Of a stretch of DNA of 64,000 bases, positions 43,884 through 54,318 are shown in pieces. A program made the translations under genes and the position numbers. Every line of letters starts with the position of its first letter. The stretch's first letter is position 1. This DNA comes from Paenibacillus foliorum (GTDB taxonomy: Bacteria; Bacillota; Bacilli; Paenibacillales; NBRC-103111): the NCBI RefSeq assembly GCF_013141765.1, contig NZ_WHOD01000109.1:230664-294663 (forward strand). Reading direction: 5' to 3'. Below the pieces are notes generated by a model. The model was not told where the DNA came from. It saw only the letters and a list, made by a program, of their open reading frames with translations, and ran no database searches.

Positions 43884-45656
43884 TTACTTATACAAACGGG
43901 TATAAATGTTATACATCAACACTGCTGCTTGAGCTCTATTCGTAGCTTCCTTAGGATGGATAGCATTGTCATAACCATGAACTAGCCCCATCTCGACTAG
44001 TGCAGCTACACTTTGAGCAGCATAAGTAGATACAGTTGTATAATCATTAAACTGTTTTAGCTGATCTTCTTTTGCATGGCTTGTCATTTGTTTGGCCACT
44101 CTCAATGCACGTTCTGTCAATACGATCATGTCTTCTCTTGTGATAGGGTCGCGAGGCTTAAATAAATTATCGCCTACCCCTTCCGTAATGCCCAAACCTC
44201 TAGCTTTTCTCAAAGCGCCGTCGTAATAATCACCTTCACGTACATCAGCAAATTTGTCACCCATTCCCTTACTTCGGTCCAACTCTAATGTCCGTGCTAA
44301 CAAGACTACAAAGTCCGCACGCGTGACCGGATGGCCTGGGTCAAATGCCTTGTCAGAGATCCCGTTGATGATTCCTTTAGATGCCAATACTTCAATCTGG
44401 CTTTTTGCCCAGTCCAAGGAGGTGATATCATCAAATGTTTTTTGAACAAAGGCTACCGCATAGATACTGAAGTGTGTAGTCGTAAAGATGACTGTACCGG
44501 TTGATGCGTCATACCTACCGTTCGGTACCGATACAACTTTTCCATCACCGGTCACATACCATACTACGATATGCTCTGGATTTTGCTTTTCCTCTGCATT
44601 GGGGGAATAAGGTATGCGCACTATCACAGGAGCATCCGGATTATTCCATGATATCGTTGTATTTCCATCTTGCAGGCTTAAATCAATAACAGGGTGGTCA
44701 CCGATTTGGTTCATTACACTTTTATCTAATTTACTGATATCGGCTTTTCCGATCCTCAGTCCAACATCACTAGCGGTTAGATCAGCGGCATGAAGCATAT
44801 TATTCGGGATAATGACAGATGCAATTGGTGAGACGATTTCAATTTGAATGGACGCCTCATTGCTGGAAAGAGCCATCGTCGGGAATTGTTGGATATAACC
44901 TGTCGCACCCATCGCTTCCTTAATTTGAATTTGAATAGTCTTTAACCCATTCGTATTAGGTGCGGCTAGTTGAACAGCCTTATTCCAGGTACTTACGTTA
45001 ATGATTGAAGTTGCCGTTTTTGTTGCCATATCCATCTTCACATCAGGTGTTATGACAACCGTTGTACCCTGTCCTAATTGCACATTCTCTCCAGCTGTAT
45101 GATCTGTATTTCCACTTGCACTACCTGAATGGTTTGAGTTTCCACTACCACTACCACTACCTCCTGAACTACCTCCATTCGGAATAATCACTGTCGTTGC
45201 CTGTGCGGCTGTTTGAATGACTTGAGAGGTCAAATGACTATCGACGAGCTGCACACTTTTCAACTGGATCGCAGCACTCCCTTGTCCGATTGCATTGAAC
45301 GTAATGGTACTCAAATTGAGGGTTCCAGTATCACCAGCTACATTGCTTACCTTCGTACTTGCGAACTTCAGATGATCACCATCTAGCTGAGGATCGATTG
45401 AAAACCCTGATAGTCCACTTTTAATTCCTTTAAACTGCAGCAACGTATGATCAAAATCAAGATTCATTTCATACGCATACACATCCGTTAAATGATTTCC
45501 TGTAACGCTTACCTGAATCTCACTTCCTGGAGTCACCTGGTTGTTATTAATTGTTAAAGAAAAAGAAGGAGCCTCCTCTGCTAAGGCAACCTGTGGCAAC
45601 AAATACACTAAACTCACTAATAGCGTTAAGCTTAGCGATAACAACTTTCGTTTCAC
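43884..45656 (-). CDS. Cell-surface cohesin/SLH anchor protein
   Basis: This 590-residue exported protein starts with GTG (GGAGG upstream). It has a signal peptide (to about residue 26), then a cohesin domain at about 28-150 (LTINNNQVTPGSEIQVSVTG, with YAYEMNLDFDHTLLQF). A Gly/Ser-rich linker (about 165-190) and a beta domain of unknown kind (195-400) follow. Three SLH repeats end the protein (410-590: IINGISDKAFDPGHPVTRAD, LGITEGVGDNLFKPRDPITR, LVHGYDNAIHPKEATNRA). It should be fixed to the wall through SLH and bind dockerins through the cohesin, the role of an anchoring scaffoldin. It is the last gene of a long same-strand array that begins with the ABC permeases. Confidence 0.85.
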   Translation of the reverse strand: MKRKLLSLSLTLLVSLVYLLPQVALAEEAPSFSLTINNNQVTPGSEIQVSVTGNHLTDVYAYEMNLDFDHTLLQFKGIKSGLSGFSIDPQLDGDHLKFASTKVSNVAGDTGTLNLSTITFNAIGQGSAAIQLKSVQLVDSHLTSQVIQTAAQATTVIIPNGGSSGGSGSGSGNSNHSGSASGNTDHTAGENVQLGQGTTVVITPDVKMDMATKTATSIINVSTWNKAVQLAAPNTNGLKTIQIQIKEAMGATGYIQQFPTMALSSNEASIQIEIVSPIASVIIPNNMLHAADLTASDVGLRIGKADISKLDKSVMNQIGDHPVIDLSLQDGNTTISWNNPDAPVIVRIPYSPNAEEKQNPEHIVVWYVTGDGKVVSVPNGRYDASTGTVIFTTTHFSIYAVAFVQKTFDDITSLDWAKSQIEVLASKGIINGISDKAFDPGHPVTRADFVVLLARTLELDRSKGMGDKFADVREGDYYDGALRKARGLGITEGVGDNLFKPRDPITREDMIVLTERALRVAKQMTSHAKEDQLKQFNDYTTVSTYAAQSVAALVEMGLVHGYDNAIHPKEATNRAQAAVLMYNIYTRLYK

Positions 45657-45719
45657 GATTTACTTCCTCCTTTAGTTAAGGCAAGGGGGAATGATTTTTC
45701 CCTTCCCCCTGCTTAATAT

Positions 45720-48443
45720 TTAATTGATTAATTTTGCTATGGTTGCGAGGTCTACAAGATCTACTTTCCCATCATTGTCTATATCCGCTATCTTAAATGT
45801 ATCCCAGCCCGGACTGGTCGAAGTTTTTCCGTATGCTGCAGCAACGATTGCAAGGTCGCCTATAGTCACCATACCATCACCATTTAGATCGCCTAACGTG
45901 TAAACCATACTTATACTCTGGAAAGCGTTGGCCAATCTAGTTTCCATACCCGTTCCATCAGATAAAACGATGTTCGTTAACGAAATGGATGCAAAATTCG
46001 ATTGTCCTGCTACTGTCTTAGCTTTAAATTGAAGACTTAGGAGATCACCGTCCGTTTTTATAGCATTATTTGCTCCTAAGCTTGCGATCAACAGCCGTAC
46101 TTTCCCTGGGGCTATTACATTTTGACTTATAACAGATAAACCGCTTTTCAAAGACTCTGTATGGATATATTCCAACTGCGTTGGATCATAATTAAGTGTC
46201 AGGTCCTGCGCATAGACTCCTTGACTAACACTTTGGGTTATTTTATTGAGTCCATAATTTAAATTAAAAGCTTTTCCACCCGATACGGAAATATTACCGG
46301 TCAGAGTAGCGCTTGCTGTAGGATAAGTTAAACCAAAACCAAAACCGTATGCATGGTTATTTTTGTCGCGATAAACGTAACTGGGATCCTCATCGTAACC
46401 CGGTACATCGCTCTTATTGTTGTTAACCGCTGCTTGGTTAGCAGGAATCGTGAAGGGAAGCTTACCATTTGGATTGAAGCGACCACGAAGTACATCTAAT
46501 AACGGCTCTGCTTTAATTCCGAACACACTCACAACAGCTGCAGCCTTTTCTGCAATTTCCCCGATAAGCCAAGGATTGGACATATTAATGGTCAAGATCG
46601 TAGGAACCTTGTCTTCAATCGCTTTAATTTTGGCGACATCGATACCTGTATCGGCATCCAGAGCAATCTGTAATGGTTTATCCGGAGTGTCCCCCACACC
46701 GCTAGGAATAGCGTAAACTAATGCTTTCGTTGCTTCATTAAGATTGTCTGTCAGAACAATAGTAGGATCATATTGTTTGATGGCGGCTTTCAGAGTAGCG
46801 GTTTGAGTTGCTGCTCCTGATTTCGTCACAACCTCCACATAGAGCTTCTCATTCGCGAGCTTGGCGTCAGTCAAAGGCAGAATATCATTATCGTTACGCA
46901 GGAGCACGACCGACTTGCGATGCGCTTCATCCGCTATTTGCTGCGAAATCGGGTTAGTCGCAATTCGTTGAGCCTTTTCCGGATCCCGGTAAGGATTTTC
47001 AAACAAGCCCAATGTAAACGTCTCTGTCAGGAGTCGTTTTACCGATTGGTTGATCCTTTCCTCGGTAATCAATCCGTCCGTAACTGCTTGAGCAAGATCA
47101 GCAGGATTGTGATCTCCAGCAATAATATCAACACCGGCATTCACTGCCTTGGCATATCGCTGCACCCTAGTCAGATTTTCAACTCCCCAAGGCATTGCCG
47201 TAATAATTCCGGTGTCACTGTTTACATATCCCTTAAATCCAAGCTGGTTCCTCAGCATGTCTGTAATAATGTATTTATTGAAAGCAAATCCTACTTCTTC
47301 AAACGTTTCTCCGTTTGGAAGCTGAGGCGCATTCAATGAATTATCGAATTTAGCGTAATAAGGCATGATAGACGAGGTACCCGCTGCGATAGCCGCTTGG
47401 AAAGAAGGAACATGATACTTCATTAAGCTGCCCTCAGTCGGATAGGGATTCGGTTTACCCCAAGAATAATGGGGGTCATGGCCGTTCAGACGCGTGCCGC
47501 CACCTGGAAAATGCTTGGTAGTCAGGGCAACACTATGCGGGCCGAGCTGTTCACCTTGGAAGCCCCTAATAACGGAATAAATCATTTTCGACGATAGATC
47601 AGGCGATTCGCCGAATGTACCATTGTAACGCATCCAGAGAGGGTCTGTAGCTACATCGGCCATATACTGGTAGCCCTTTCGAATACCGGCCGCTTCCCAT
47701 TCCTTTGCTGCAATTTGTCCGAATTGCTTCATCAGATCTGGATCATTCGTTGCTGCCATTCCCAATTCACCTGGCCATAAAGAAAACTGACCCGATGCCT
47801 CACTAAACCCGAAGGCTAAATTTCCGGCATGGTTTCGTGGATTCGAGATCATAGTTGCCGGAATACCTAACCTTGTACCCTCTGCCACTTCTTGGATCTT
47901 ATTGGTCCATATCGTTAGATCTTTGGCGGTTGGATTGTCGCGAATGATAAAGTATCGCAAGTTACGCTCCGTAATGCCTTTTGTAGCAGCAGATGCAGCG
48001 AGAACCGGTGGATCCAGATTATACATCTCACTTCCTGGGACAGCAAAGTTGTTAATCGTTTGCCATTGGTCATTCTCACACAGTATGTCATTGGGAGTTC
48101 CACCTACCGCTGGTGCCGGACAAGATCTACTATTTCCCATATAATGCGACATACTAAGCATCATCCCTGTCTTTTCCGGTAGCGTCATCTTGGATACGAG
48201 ATCGTTTACTCGCTGATCAACCGAAAGTCTCCAGTCTTCATAAGGGTCCAGATTGCCATTCCCATTTAAATCTCTGAATGTCTTTCCATCGATTGTAAGA
48301 ATATTCTTGACCAGATGAGAGATTTCAGGCTGGGCTGTGCCAGCTGCCGCATTTGCATTGGATACAACAAGCGGTGAAGATAGTAATGATACTACAAGCG
48401 AAGTTAGCATAAGCTTTTTAGAATGCACCGAGATTCTAGTCAC
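45720..48443 (-). CDS. Secreted GH3 enzyme with cohesin and dockerin
   Basis: This 907-residue exported enzyme starts with GTG (GGGAGGG upstream) and has a signal peptide (cleavage near NANAAA). The GH3 barrel carries KHFPGGGTRLNGHDPHYSWG and the predicted nucleophile Asp in YVNSDTGIITAMPWG, followed by an alpha/beta sandwich. From about residue 700 come a cohesin-like domain (KAFNLNYGLNKITQSV) and a dockerin of two EF-hand repeats: DLNGDGMVTIGD and DIDNDGKVDLVD. Each has the D-x-N/D-x-D...D ligands. The end SLATIAKLIN-like helix follows. It may be fixed to the anchor protein encoded 63 nt downstream. The glycoside substrate is unknown. Confidence 0.85.
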   Translation of the reverse strand: MTRISVHSKKLMLTSLVVSLLSSPLVVSNANAAAGTAQPEISHLVKNILTIDGKTFRDLNGNGNLDPYEDWRLSVDQRVNDLVSKMTLPEKTGMMLSMSHYMGNSRSCPAPAVGGTPNDILCENDQWQTINNFAVPGSEMYNLDPPVLAASAATKGITERNLRYFIIRDNPTAKDLTIWTNKIQEVAEGTRLGIPATMISNPRNHAGNLAFGFSEASGQFSLWPGELGMAATNDPDLMKQFGQIAAKEWEAAGIRKGYQYMADVATDPLWMRYNGTFGESPDLSSKMIYSVIRGFQGEQLGPHSVALTTKHFPGGGTRLNGHDPHYSWGKPNPYPTEGSLMKYHVPSFQAAIAAGTSSIMPYYAKFDNSLNAPQLPNGETFEEVGFAFNKYIITDMLRNQLGFKGYVNSDTGIITAMPWGVENLTRVQRYAKAVNAGVDIIAGDHNPADLAQAVTDGLITEERINQSVKRLLTETFTLGLFENPYRDPEKAQRIATNPISQQIADEAHRKSVVLLRNDNDILPLTDAKLANEKLYVEVVTKSGAATQTATLKAAIKQYDPTIVLTDNLNEATKALVYAIPSGVGDTPDKPLQIALDADTGIDVAKIKAIEDKVPTILTINMSNPWLIGEIAEKAAAVVSVFGIKAEPLLDVLRGRFNPNGKLPFTIPANQAAVNNNKSDVPGYDEDPSYVYRDKNNHAYGFGFGLTYPTASATLTGNISVSGGKAFNLNYGLNKITQSVSQGVYAQDLTLNYDPTQLEYIHTESLKSGLSVISQNVIAPGKVRLLIASLGANNAIKTDGDLLSLQFKAKTVAGQSNFASISLTNIVLSDGTGMETRLANAFQSISMVYTLGDLNGDGMVTIGDLAIVAAAYGKTSTSPGWDTFKIADIDNDGKVDLVDLATIAKLIN

Positions 48444-48464
48444 ATTTAATCCCTCCCATAATTA

Positions 48465-48478
48465 ATAAAACGCTTTCA
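48465..48478. promoter_or_regulatory. Possible cre site before the GH3 cohesin-dockerin gene
   Basis: The minus strand reads TGAAAGCGTTTTAT, close to the CcpA cre consensus TGWAANCGNTNWCA with mismatches at the 3' end. It lies about 25-35 nt upstream of the GTG start. Confidence 0.3.
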
Positions 48479-48585
48479 ATAAGTCTCGAATACCTGCATA
48501 CCAACATTTCATTCATTAATGCGAGCTACTTTTGTGTACTCACCCCCTTACATAATACTTACCATCATCTATTTATTAGCCATTC

Positions 48586-50181
48586 CTAATTCCCGAATTT
48601 TTGAAGTCCTACCGACTGCGACTTAAAATCTTTTGGCGACATCCCTGTATTTTTTTTAAACCAAACGCTAAAATACTGAGGATTACTAAATCCGACCCGT
48701 TCTGCCACCTCATAAGTTTTTAGATTACTATTTCTGAAGAGCTCTTTGGCTTCATTCATTCGTATGGTTTGCAAATAATCGCTAAAGTTAATGTTCATCT
48801 CTTTCTTAAAAATGATGCTTAAATACGTAGGGCTTATATGTACCGTTTTTGCTACATCCTGTAATGATAAATTTTCATAATAAAAATAAGATTTCATATA
48901 GACAACGGCTTGATTAATGATACGTTTTGTCTGTGAATCACTTTTACTGTGAATGATTGGGATAAAAGTAGTAATCAAATCTGCAATAAAAAGGAATATA
49001 TTATGAACGGTTTGAAATTGTTGAATCTTGCGAAACGCCAAATCAAGGCTTTCATCTCCCTTGGTGTAAATCTCCATTTCCTTATAAAGAAGAAGTGTAA
49101 TCTCCATGGATATCCGTTGTACTTCAAGTAAGGATACATTTTTTGCCTCCAGAATGGATCGCTCGATGGCAGTTAAATTCAATAAAGCTTTATCAAGGAA
49201 ACTTAGTTTAACATTCAATATGAATTCATTTTTGAGATTAGATATATCCATACTTCCTGTAGGTTCAATATATTCAAACCTTCTTATAACTCGATTTGTG
49301 CCCAGAATATGCCTAATTTCTAATGCAGCCTGCGCATCCTTATACGAATAAGAGATCCCTTCATAGGTTTGATAAACACCCCCAATTGCAGCGGTAATGG
49401 TTGTTTTCAAGAAGTTTTCGATATTCCTTCGAATATCTTCAGCTATAAGAAATGCTTTTTCCTTTGCTTGTTCTTCGTTCTCCTTAATAAAACAGATCAT
49501 TACAACCTCGTCTTCAACCGAATCAAATAATATACCTTGCCCTTTTGAACCTAAAGTTTCTTCTGCGACATTTAACACACAATATTTAAGCATTTCTTTG
49601 CCGAATCGGCTTGGGTATTCAGAATACGAGTAATCGTCCGCTTTTAGCACCATGGTCACGTAGCTTGTGTCCGGCAGAGCAAGTTCCAAGAACTCAGCCC
49701 CAGAGACAATCTCATATTCTGATAATTTTCCGTTTATCAACTTTTCTAAAAACTTCTGTCTTAGTATCGGCAATGCTTCTGTTACCTTTTGACTTATTCT
49801 GTATTCGTAGGCAAGTTCGTGCATTGCGGATGCAGCAGCTTTTATAATAGTTTCGTTATCAAAGGGTTTAAGCAAGTAATCAAATACCTTCAACTTTAAA
49901 GCTTGCTTTGCAAAATCAAAGTCATCGTAACTGGTCAGCATAATGATTTTAATATGAGGATACTCTTCTTTTACTATTTCAGTGAGCTCCAGACCATTCA
50001 TAAACGGCATACGTATATCGGTTATTATTAAATGCGGCTGAACTTTTCTGATCAATTCAAGCCCATCTTTGCCGTTATCCGACGAACCTGCCAGCTCAAA
50101 CCCATGCTCGTTCCATGGAATCAATTGGATTAGGCCTCTACGTATGATACAGTCATCATCAATAATGATAACTTTGTACAT
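48586..50181 (-). CDS. AraC-type response regulator (YesN-like)
   Basis: This 531-residue protein has a receiver domain with Asp in HLIITDIRMPFMNGLELTE and Lys in FDYLLKPFDNETI. A middle region and a C-terminal AraC domain (NLSLQDVAKTVHISPTYLSI, then GFSNPQYFSVWFKKNTGMSP) follow. GGAGGAG is 4 nt before the ATG at 50181, so the longer frame to 50193 is less likely. It is the partner of the kinase encoded 12 nt upstream and probably regulates the ABC operon and the GH3 genes around it. Confidence 0.88.
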   Translation of the reverse strand: MYKVIIIDDDCIIRRGLIQLIPWNEHGFELAGSSDNGKDGLELIRKVQPHLIITDIRMPFMNGLELTEIVKEEYPHIKIIMLTSYDDFDFAKQALKLKVFDYLLKPFDNETIIKAAASAMHELAYEYRISQKVTEALPILRQKFLEKLINGKLSEYEIVSGAEFLELALPDTSYVTMVLKADDYSYSEYPSRFGKEMLKYCVLNVAEETLGSKGQGILFDSVEDEVVMICFIKENEEQAKEKAFLIAEDIRRNIENFLKTTITAAIGGVYQTYEGISYSYKDAQAALEIRHILGTNRVIRRFEYIEPTGSMDISNLKNEFILNVKLSFLDKALLNLTAIERSILEAKNVSLLEVQRISMEITLLLYKEMEIYTKGDESLDLAFRKIQQFQTVHNIFLFIADLITTFIPIIHSKSDSQTKRIINQAVVYMKSYFYYENLSLQDVAKTVHISPTYLSIIFKKEMNINFSDYLQTIRMNEAKELFRNSNLKTYEVAERVGFSNPQYFSVWFKKNTGMSPKDFKSQSVGLQKFGN

Positions 50182-50193
50182 AGTCTCCTCCAT

Positions 50194-51966
50194 TTACTGT
50201 ATTCTTTTTATTTTCACGGTTACTATCGTTCCCTGTCCTTCCTCACTCTCGTAGAACAGACCATATTCTTGGCCGAAATGTAATTGAAGACGCTTATGTA
50301 CATTTCCAACTCCAAACCCCACCTGATTGTCAGAATCGCTTTTGACCATTAAACTATCATTCAATTCCTTTAGTTTATGGGGTGTCATTCCTGCCCCGTT
50401 ATCCTCAACCCAAATATAGCAGTCATCCCCCATTTCAATCCCCCTAACATAGATAGTGCCTTTTTCATTTTTTTGCTTTATCCCATGATATAGTGAGTTT
50501 TCTATTAACGGTTGTAAGATCAGTTTCAAGATTTTATAATTTAACATCTCCTCAGGTATATCAATATTGTAAATAAATTTGTCACCATATCGGCTATCTT
50601 GAATTTGCAAGTAATTTTCTATGTGTTTAATTTCCTGAGAAATGGGGATGATTTCACTACCACTGCTAATGCTGATTCGAAAAAAATTAGATAAAGCTAA
50701 CACCATGCTCCCTGCTTTTTTCGTCTCCCCCATCTCACATAATTGTTTGATTGAAAATAAGGTGTTATATAGAAAGTGAGGCTGTATCTGGTACTGAAGT
50801 GCTGTTAATTCAGCCAGACGTTTGTTCTCCTGTTCTGTTTCTAATTTAACTATTAAATCGCGAATTCTATGTATCATGTCTCGTATGCCACGATTCAAGA
50901 CATCAATCTCCGTAATATTTTGCTTTTCAGAGAATTTAATCTCAAAATTATTATTTTCAATATTGTTAATTTTGCGGGTAAGTTGAATGATTGGTTTCGT
51001 GATCACATTTGCCAATAGGTTGGCCAAAAAAATAGCAATAATAATTAAAATGAACATCATAGCCAAATTAATATATTTCATATACTCCACTTTAAGATAA
51101 AGTTCATCTTCAGGAACGACAGCAGCTATTCTCCACTTATTGATGCTCAGTGTGTCGTAAATGACCAACATATGATTTCCACTGCTATTTACAAGGTTAG
51201 TTTTACCTTGTGACTTGTTATCTTCTAGGAAAATTTTTTTTAGTTCATTGTCAGTTAGTTCATATTTGGGATCAATATCTTTAAATCTCATCACCTCATC
51301 ATTACTAATAATACATAAATAACCGTTTTGGCTGATGATAGGATTGTCCAATATTGTTTTGAAATAGGATTGCCTGATTTGAAATAGTAGAATGCCTTTA
51401 ATGAAGTCTCGACTTTTGCCTAGCAATTTAATTACACTTACATAACCCTCTTGGTTATCATTTACTTGTATTAACCAATGATTTAATGACAGATTCTTTT
51501 TTTCATTTAGTTTGGATGTGTAGAGGTCCAAATCCAACGGCAAAGTTGTATTATTAGTGATTTCCTCTGTTTTTTGAAAGGCAATTTTGCCATTGTTATA
51601 AAATACTAGAATAGAATCCATGACACCGTTGCGATGGATAAAAACCTTCTCCAAGCTTTTGCTTAAGCTAACATAATCTTGAGGCTCTAACTCGAACCCA
51701 GCATCATCCGAACGGTTAAGAAGACTATTCAAGTCGGAATCATTATCTAAAATCGTTAAATTTGTCGCTATTTCGGAAAGCTTTTCGTTCATAAACTGTT
51801 TGGTTTGAGAAACGGTGTCGTAGATGCTTGTATATGCATTTTGCTTTAATTGCTGTAATGCCATTCGGGAAGATAGCAGGCCCGAGATCATCAGAAATAA
51901 TATAATTATGGGAATGAACAGCCATAAAATAATTGATTTTAGTGTACGGATTCGCCTTAATGGCAC
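50194..51966 (-). CDS. Sensor histidine kinase (YesM-like)
   Basis: This 590-residue kinase has two membrane helices (about residues 12-32 and 290-312) around an extracellular sensor, then HAMP and the His_kinase domain. The phosphorylated His is in QIQPHFLYNTLFSIKQL. The ATPase domain has IENSLYHGIKQ and VEDNGAGMT. The frame opens with ATG at 51981, which lacks a good ribosome site. GGGAGTG sits 6-8 nt before a GTG at 51966, so I prefer that. It lies between the binding-protein gene and the regulator gene. Confidence 0.86.
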   Translation of the reverse strand: MPLRRIRTLKSIILWLFIPIIILFLMISGLLSSRMALQQLKQNAYTSIYDTVSQTKQFMNEKLSEIATNLTILDNDSDLNSLLNRSDDAGFELEPQDYVSLSKSLEKVFIHRNGVMDSILVFYNNGKIAFQKTEEITNNTTLPLDLDLYTSKLNEKKNLSLNHWLIQVNDNQEGYVSVIKLLGKSRDFIKGILLFQIRQSYFKTILDNPIISQNGYLCIISNDEVMRFKDIDPKYELTDNELKKIFLEDNKSQGKTNLVNSSGNHMLVIYDTLSINKWRIAAVVPEDELYLKVEYMKYINLAMMFILIIIAIFLANLLANVITKPIIQLTRKINNIENNNFEIKFSEKQNITEIDVLNRGIRDMIHRIRDLIVKLETEQENKRLAELTALQYQIQPHFLYNTLFSIKQLCEMGETKKAGSMVLALSNFFRISISSGSEIIPISQEIKHIENYLQIQDSRYGDKFIYNIDIPEEMLNYKILKLILQPLIENSLYHGIKQKNEKGTIYVRGIEMGDDCYIWVEDNGAGMTPHKLKELNDSLMVKSDSDNQVGFGVGNVHKRLQLHFGQEYGLFYESEEGQGTIVTVKIKRIQ

Positions 51967-52069
51967 AGTATCCACTCCCATTGCTTCTATAAAAATGGCT
52001 CCTTAGCCAGAATATGAAAAGTAGATAGCAAATCGAGGAAAGTGCATCCCTCGATATGCTATACTCCTA

Positions 52070-53419
52070 TTACTTCTTCATACTTTTATCATAATCAGCC
52101 TTAGCTTTTTCTATGGCACTTGCCCAACTATTCAGGAAATTTTCTGGAGTCATCGTTCCAGCCAATACTTTCTGGAAGTTCGGTTCAAGTATCTGCTTTA
52201 AGATATTGCTGTAATCTGGAAGGTTTAGAGGCACATCCAGTACAATCGTATCTTTATCTGCAAGAACTTGAGCTCCCTCTTGAATATGCTGAACTTTTTT
52301 CACATAATCGCTTTGAAGAGAATCCGTGTTTGTTGGCATTTGACCGATTTTTTCATTCCAATAAGTTTGACTTTCGTTTGATAACAAGAAAGACAACAAC
52401 AACCATGCCTCATCCGGATGTTTTGTATTTTTAAAAATTCCGTATCCATTGGCTGTTGGAGCAATTACACGCTTCCCGTTATCAGATTTTGGCAAAATAG
52501 TTGCTGCGAATTTCCCCTCTCCGATTGCTTGCAAGTGGTTGTTATAAGAACCAAAGTTATGTTGAATCATTGCAGATGTCCCCGTATCGAATGTTCCTAC
52601 CATTTCCTTATAGGCATTAGTAATATCACTTGTCGGTGTAAAATTTTTATAAAGTGAAGCATATTTCTTCAAGAATTCTATATTTTTCGGGTCATTAATT
52701 GTGGATTTGCCATCAGATTTGAAATAATTACCTATACCGGAGTAGGCAAACATCGCTGTTGTTAATTGATTAATGCTTCCATCGCCACCACGAATACTAT
52801 AACCGTATCTATTTTTGGAAGAATCCTTTAGTTTTTCTGCATCTGCAAAAAATGAATCCCATGTGGTTGGTGGATTTAAGCCGGCTTCTTTTATCCAGTC
52901 TGTACGGTACCAAAAAACGTCCATATACATAGTGGTAGGAATTTGGTATAGCTTCTTGTCTGGAGCTAGAGATTTGTTATATTCAATTAATTTCTTATCT
53001 ATCTTATTCTTATCATTCCATTTATCGAGGAAAGAATCTAAGGGTAATAGCGCGCCTTTTGCAGCAAAATCAGAAATCCATACGGCATTAACACCACCGA
53101 TATCTGGAGTTTCATCCGACGATATGGCAACATCATACTTTTGTTTATTCGATGCATTCGGTATACCAACATATTCAACAGTAATGGTAGGATTTTTTTC
53201 TTGAAAACGATTAATTAATTCTTTTAGATAAGGGGTTCGGTCAGGGCCAGCATTTTCATCCCAAAAGGTCAGCTTCACATTTTCTTTAGCCTTAACCTGG
53301 ACATTATTGTCACTTTTTGGAGAAGAATCGGGTGTGTTGCCTCCAGCGCCGCAGGCTGATAATACTAATGAAAGGCTAAACAAAGTAAAGGCTAACTTGG
53401 TAATGGATTTTTTATTCAT
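52070..53419 (-). CDS. Extracellular sugar-binding lipoprotein
   Basis: This 449-residue lipoprotein has the lipobox VLSACG near residue 23 and a CUT1-type mature part (KLTFWDENAGPDRTPYLKEL, then RFQEKNPTITVEYV). It lies directly after the two permease genes, and the kinase follows, so the binding protein may also feed the sensor. GAGAGG is upstream of the ATG at 53419, which I choose over the frame start at 53446. The ligand is unknown; it is not closely similar to the pair at 37429 and 39001. Confidence 0.88.
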   Translation of the reverse strand: MNKKSITKLAFTLFSLSLVLSACGAGGNTPDSSPKSDNNVQVKAKENVKLTFWDENAGPDRTPYLKELINRFQEKNPTITVEYVGIPNASNKQKYDVAISSDETPDIGGVNAVWISDFAAKGALLPLDSFLDKWNDKNKIDKKLIEYNKSLAPDKKLYQIPTTMYMDVFWYRTDWIKEAGLNPPTTWDSFFADAEKLKDSSKNRYGYSIRGGDGSINQLTTAMFAYSGIGNYFKSDGKSTINDPKNIEFLKKYASLYKNFTPTSDITNAYKEMVGTFDTGTSAMIQHNFGSYNNHLQAIGEGKFAATILPKSDNGKRVIAPTANGYGIFKNTKHPDEAWLLLSFLLSNESQTYWNEKIGQMPTNTDSLQSDYVKKVQHIQEGAQVLADKDTIVLDVPLNLPDYSNILKQILEPNFQKVLAGTMTPENFLNSWASAIEKAKADYDKSMKK

Positions 53420-53484
53420 GCTTATACATCCTCTCTTTTTTCGCAATATGCTAATTCCTTGTAGGAAAAACTAGTTCATTTCCA

Positions 53485-54315
53485 TCAACCCTTTACAGCT
53501 CCTGCCCCCATACCTTGTACGAGGTATTTCTGTACATAAGCAAACAGTAATACCGCAGGCAATAGGGAGATTAGGCTGCCCGCTGCTAATGCCCCATAGT
53601 GAATATCGAATTCGCCCTGCATATAACGTAAACCAACCGGTAATGTGAAGTAAGCAGGCTTACTTATGAACATGAGAGCAAATAAAAACTCGTTCCAAGC
53701 ATTAATAAAAGCAAATACCATTGTAGCTACAATCCCCGGTAACAAGATGGGGAAAATCACCAGAAATACTGCTTTCAATCGACTGCACCCATCTACCATT
53801 GCAGCTTCCTCTAGCTCTTCTGGTATATTTGCAATAAAACCGCTCATTAGAATAGAATTAAAGGGTAATTGGAATGTACTATAAGTAATCACAAGTGCAA
53901 ATAAACTGCTTGCTAAGCCCAAAGATTTGAAGATCATAAACAATGGAATCAAGAGCATGGCACCAGGTACAAATTGAGTACATAGAAGCGTAACCATAAA
54001 CGTACCTTTTCCTCTGAACTTATACCGACTAAGCGCGTAACCAACCAGTACAGAAGAAATAAGTACTATGAAGATAGTCAAACCAGAAACAAATACACTA
54101 TTTTTGAAAAAGACTCTGAATCCGACATTCTCCCATGCGATGATAAAGTTTTCAAAGGTAAGTGTCTTAGGCCAATAACGAATGGGAATTTCAGTCACAT
54201 CTGCTTCTCGTTTTAATGAGGTTACTATAGTCCAGTACAATGGAAATATAGTAAACAGCATCGTCACGAATAGAGGAAGATATAAAGAATACGTTCTATC
54301 CAACTTTTTCAGCAC
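53485..54315 (-). CDS. Sugar ABC transporter permease (MalG type)
   Basis: This 276-residue six-helix membrane protein has the EAA loop EEAAMVDGCSRLKAVFLVIFP. The start is GTG at 54315 with AAGGAGG 8 nt upstream. It begins 3 nt after the stop of the MalF-type gene, so translation is coupled. It forms the inner half of the import channel; the ATPase must come from elsewhere. Confidence 0.88.
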   Translation of the reverse strand: MLKKLDRTYSLYLPLFVTMLFTIFPLYWTIVTSLKREADVTEIPIRYWPKTLTFENFIIAWENVGFRVFFKNSVFVSGLTIFIVLISSVLVGYALSRYKFRGKGTFMVTLLCTQFVPGAMLLIPLFMIFKSLGLASSLFALVITYSTFQLPFNSILMSGFIANIPEELEEAAMVDGCSRLKAVFLVIFPILLPGIVATMVFAFINAWNEFLFALMFISKPAYFTLPVGLRYMQGEFDIHYGALAAGSLISLLPAVLLFAYVQKYLVQGMGAGAVKG

Positions 54316-54318
54316 TAC

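Noticed and set aside
45720..48443. EF-hand-like FRDLNGNGNLDPYED near the N-terminus of the first GH3 as an extra dockerin
   Set aside because: It is a single repeat that is common at the start of this GH3 subtype; a dockerin needs two repeats, which are found at the C-terminus.
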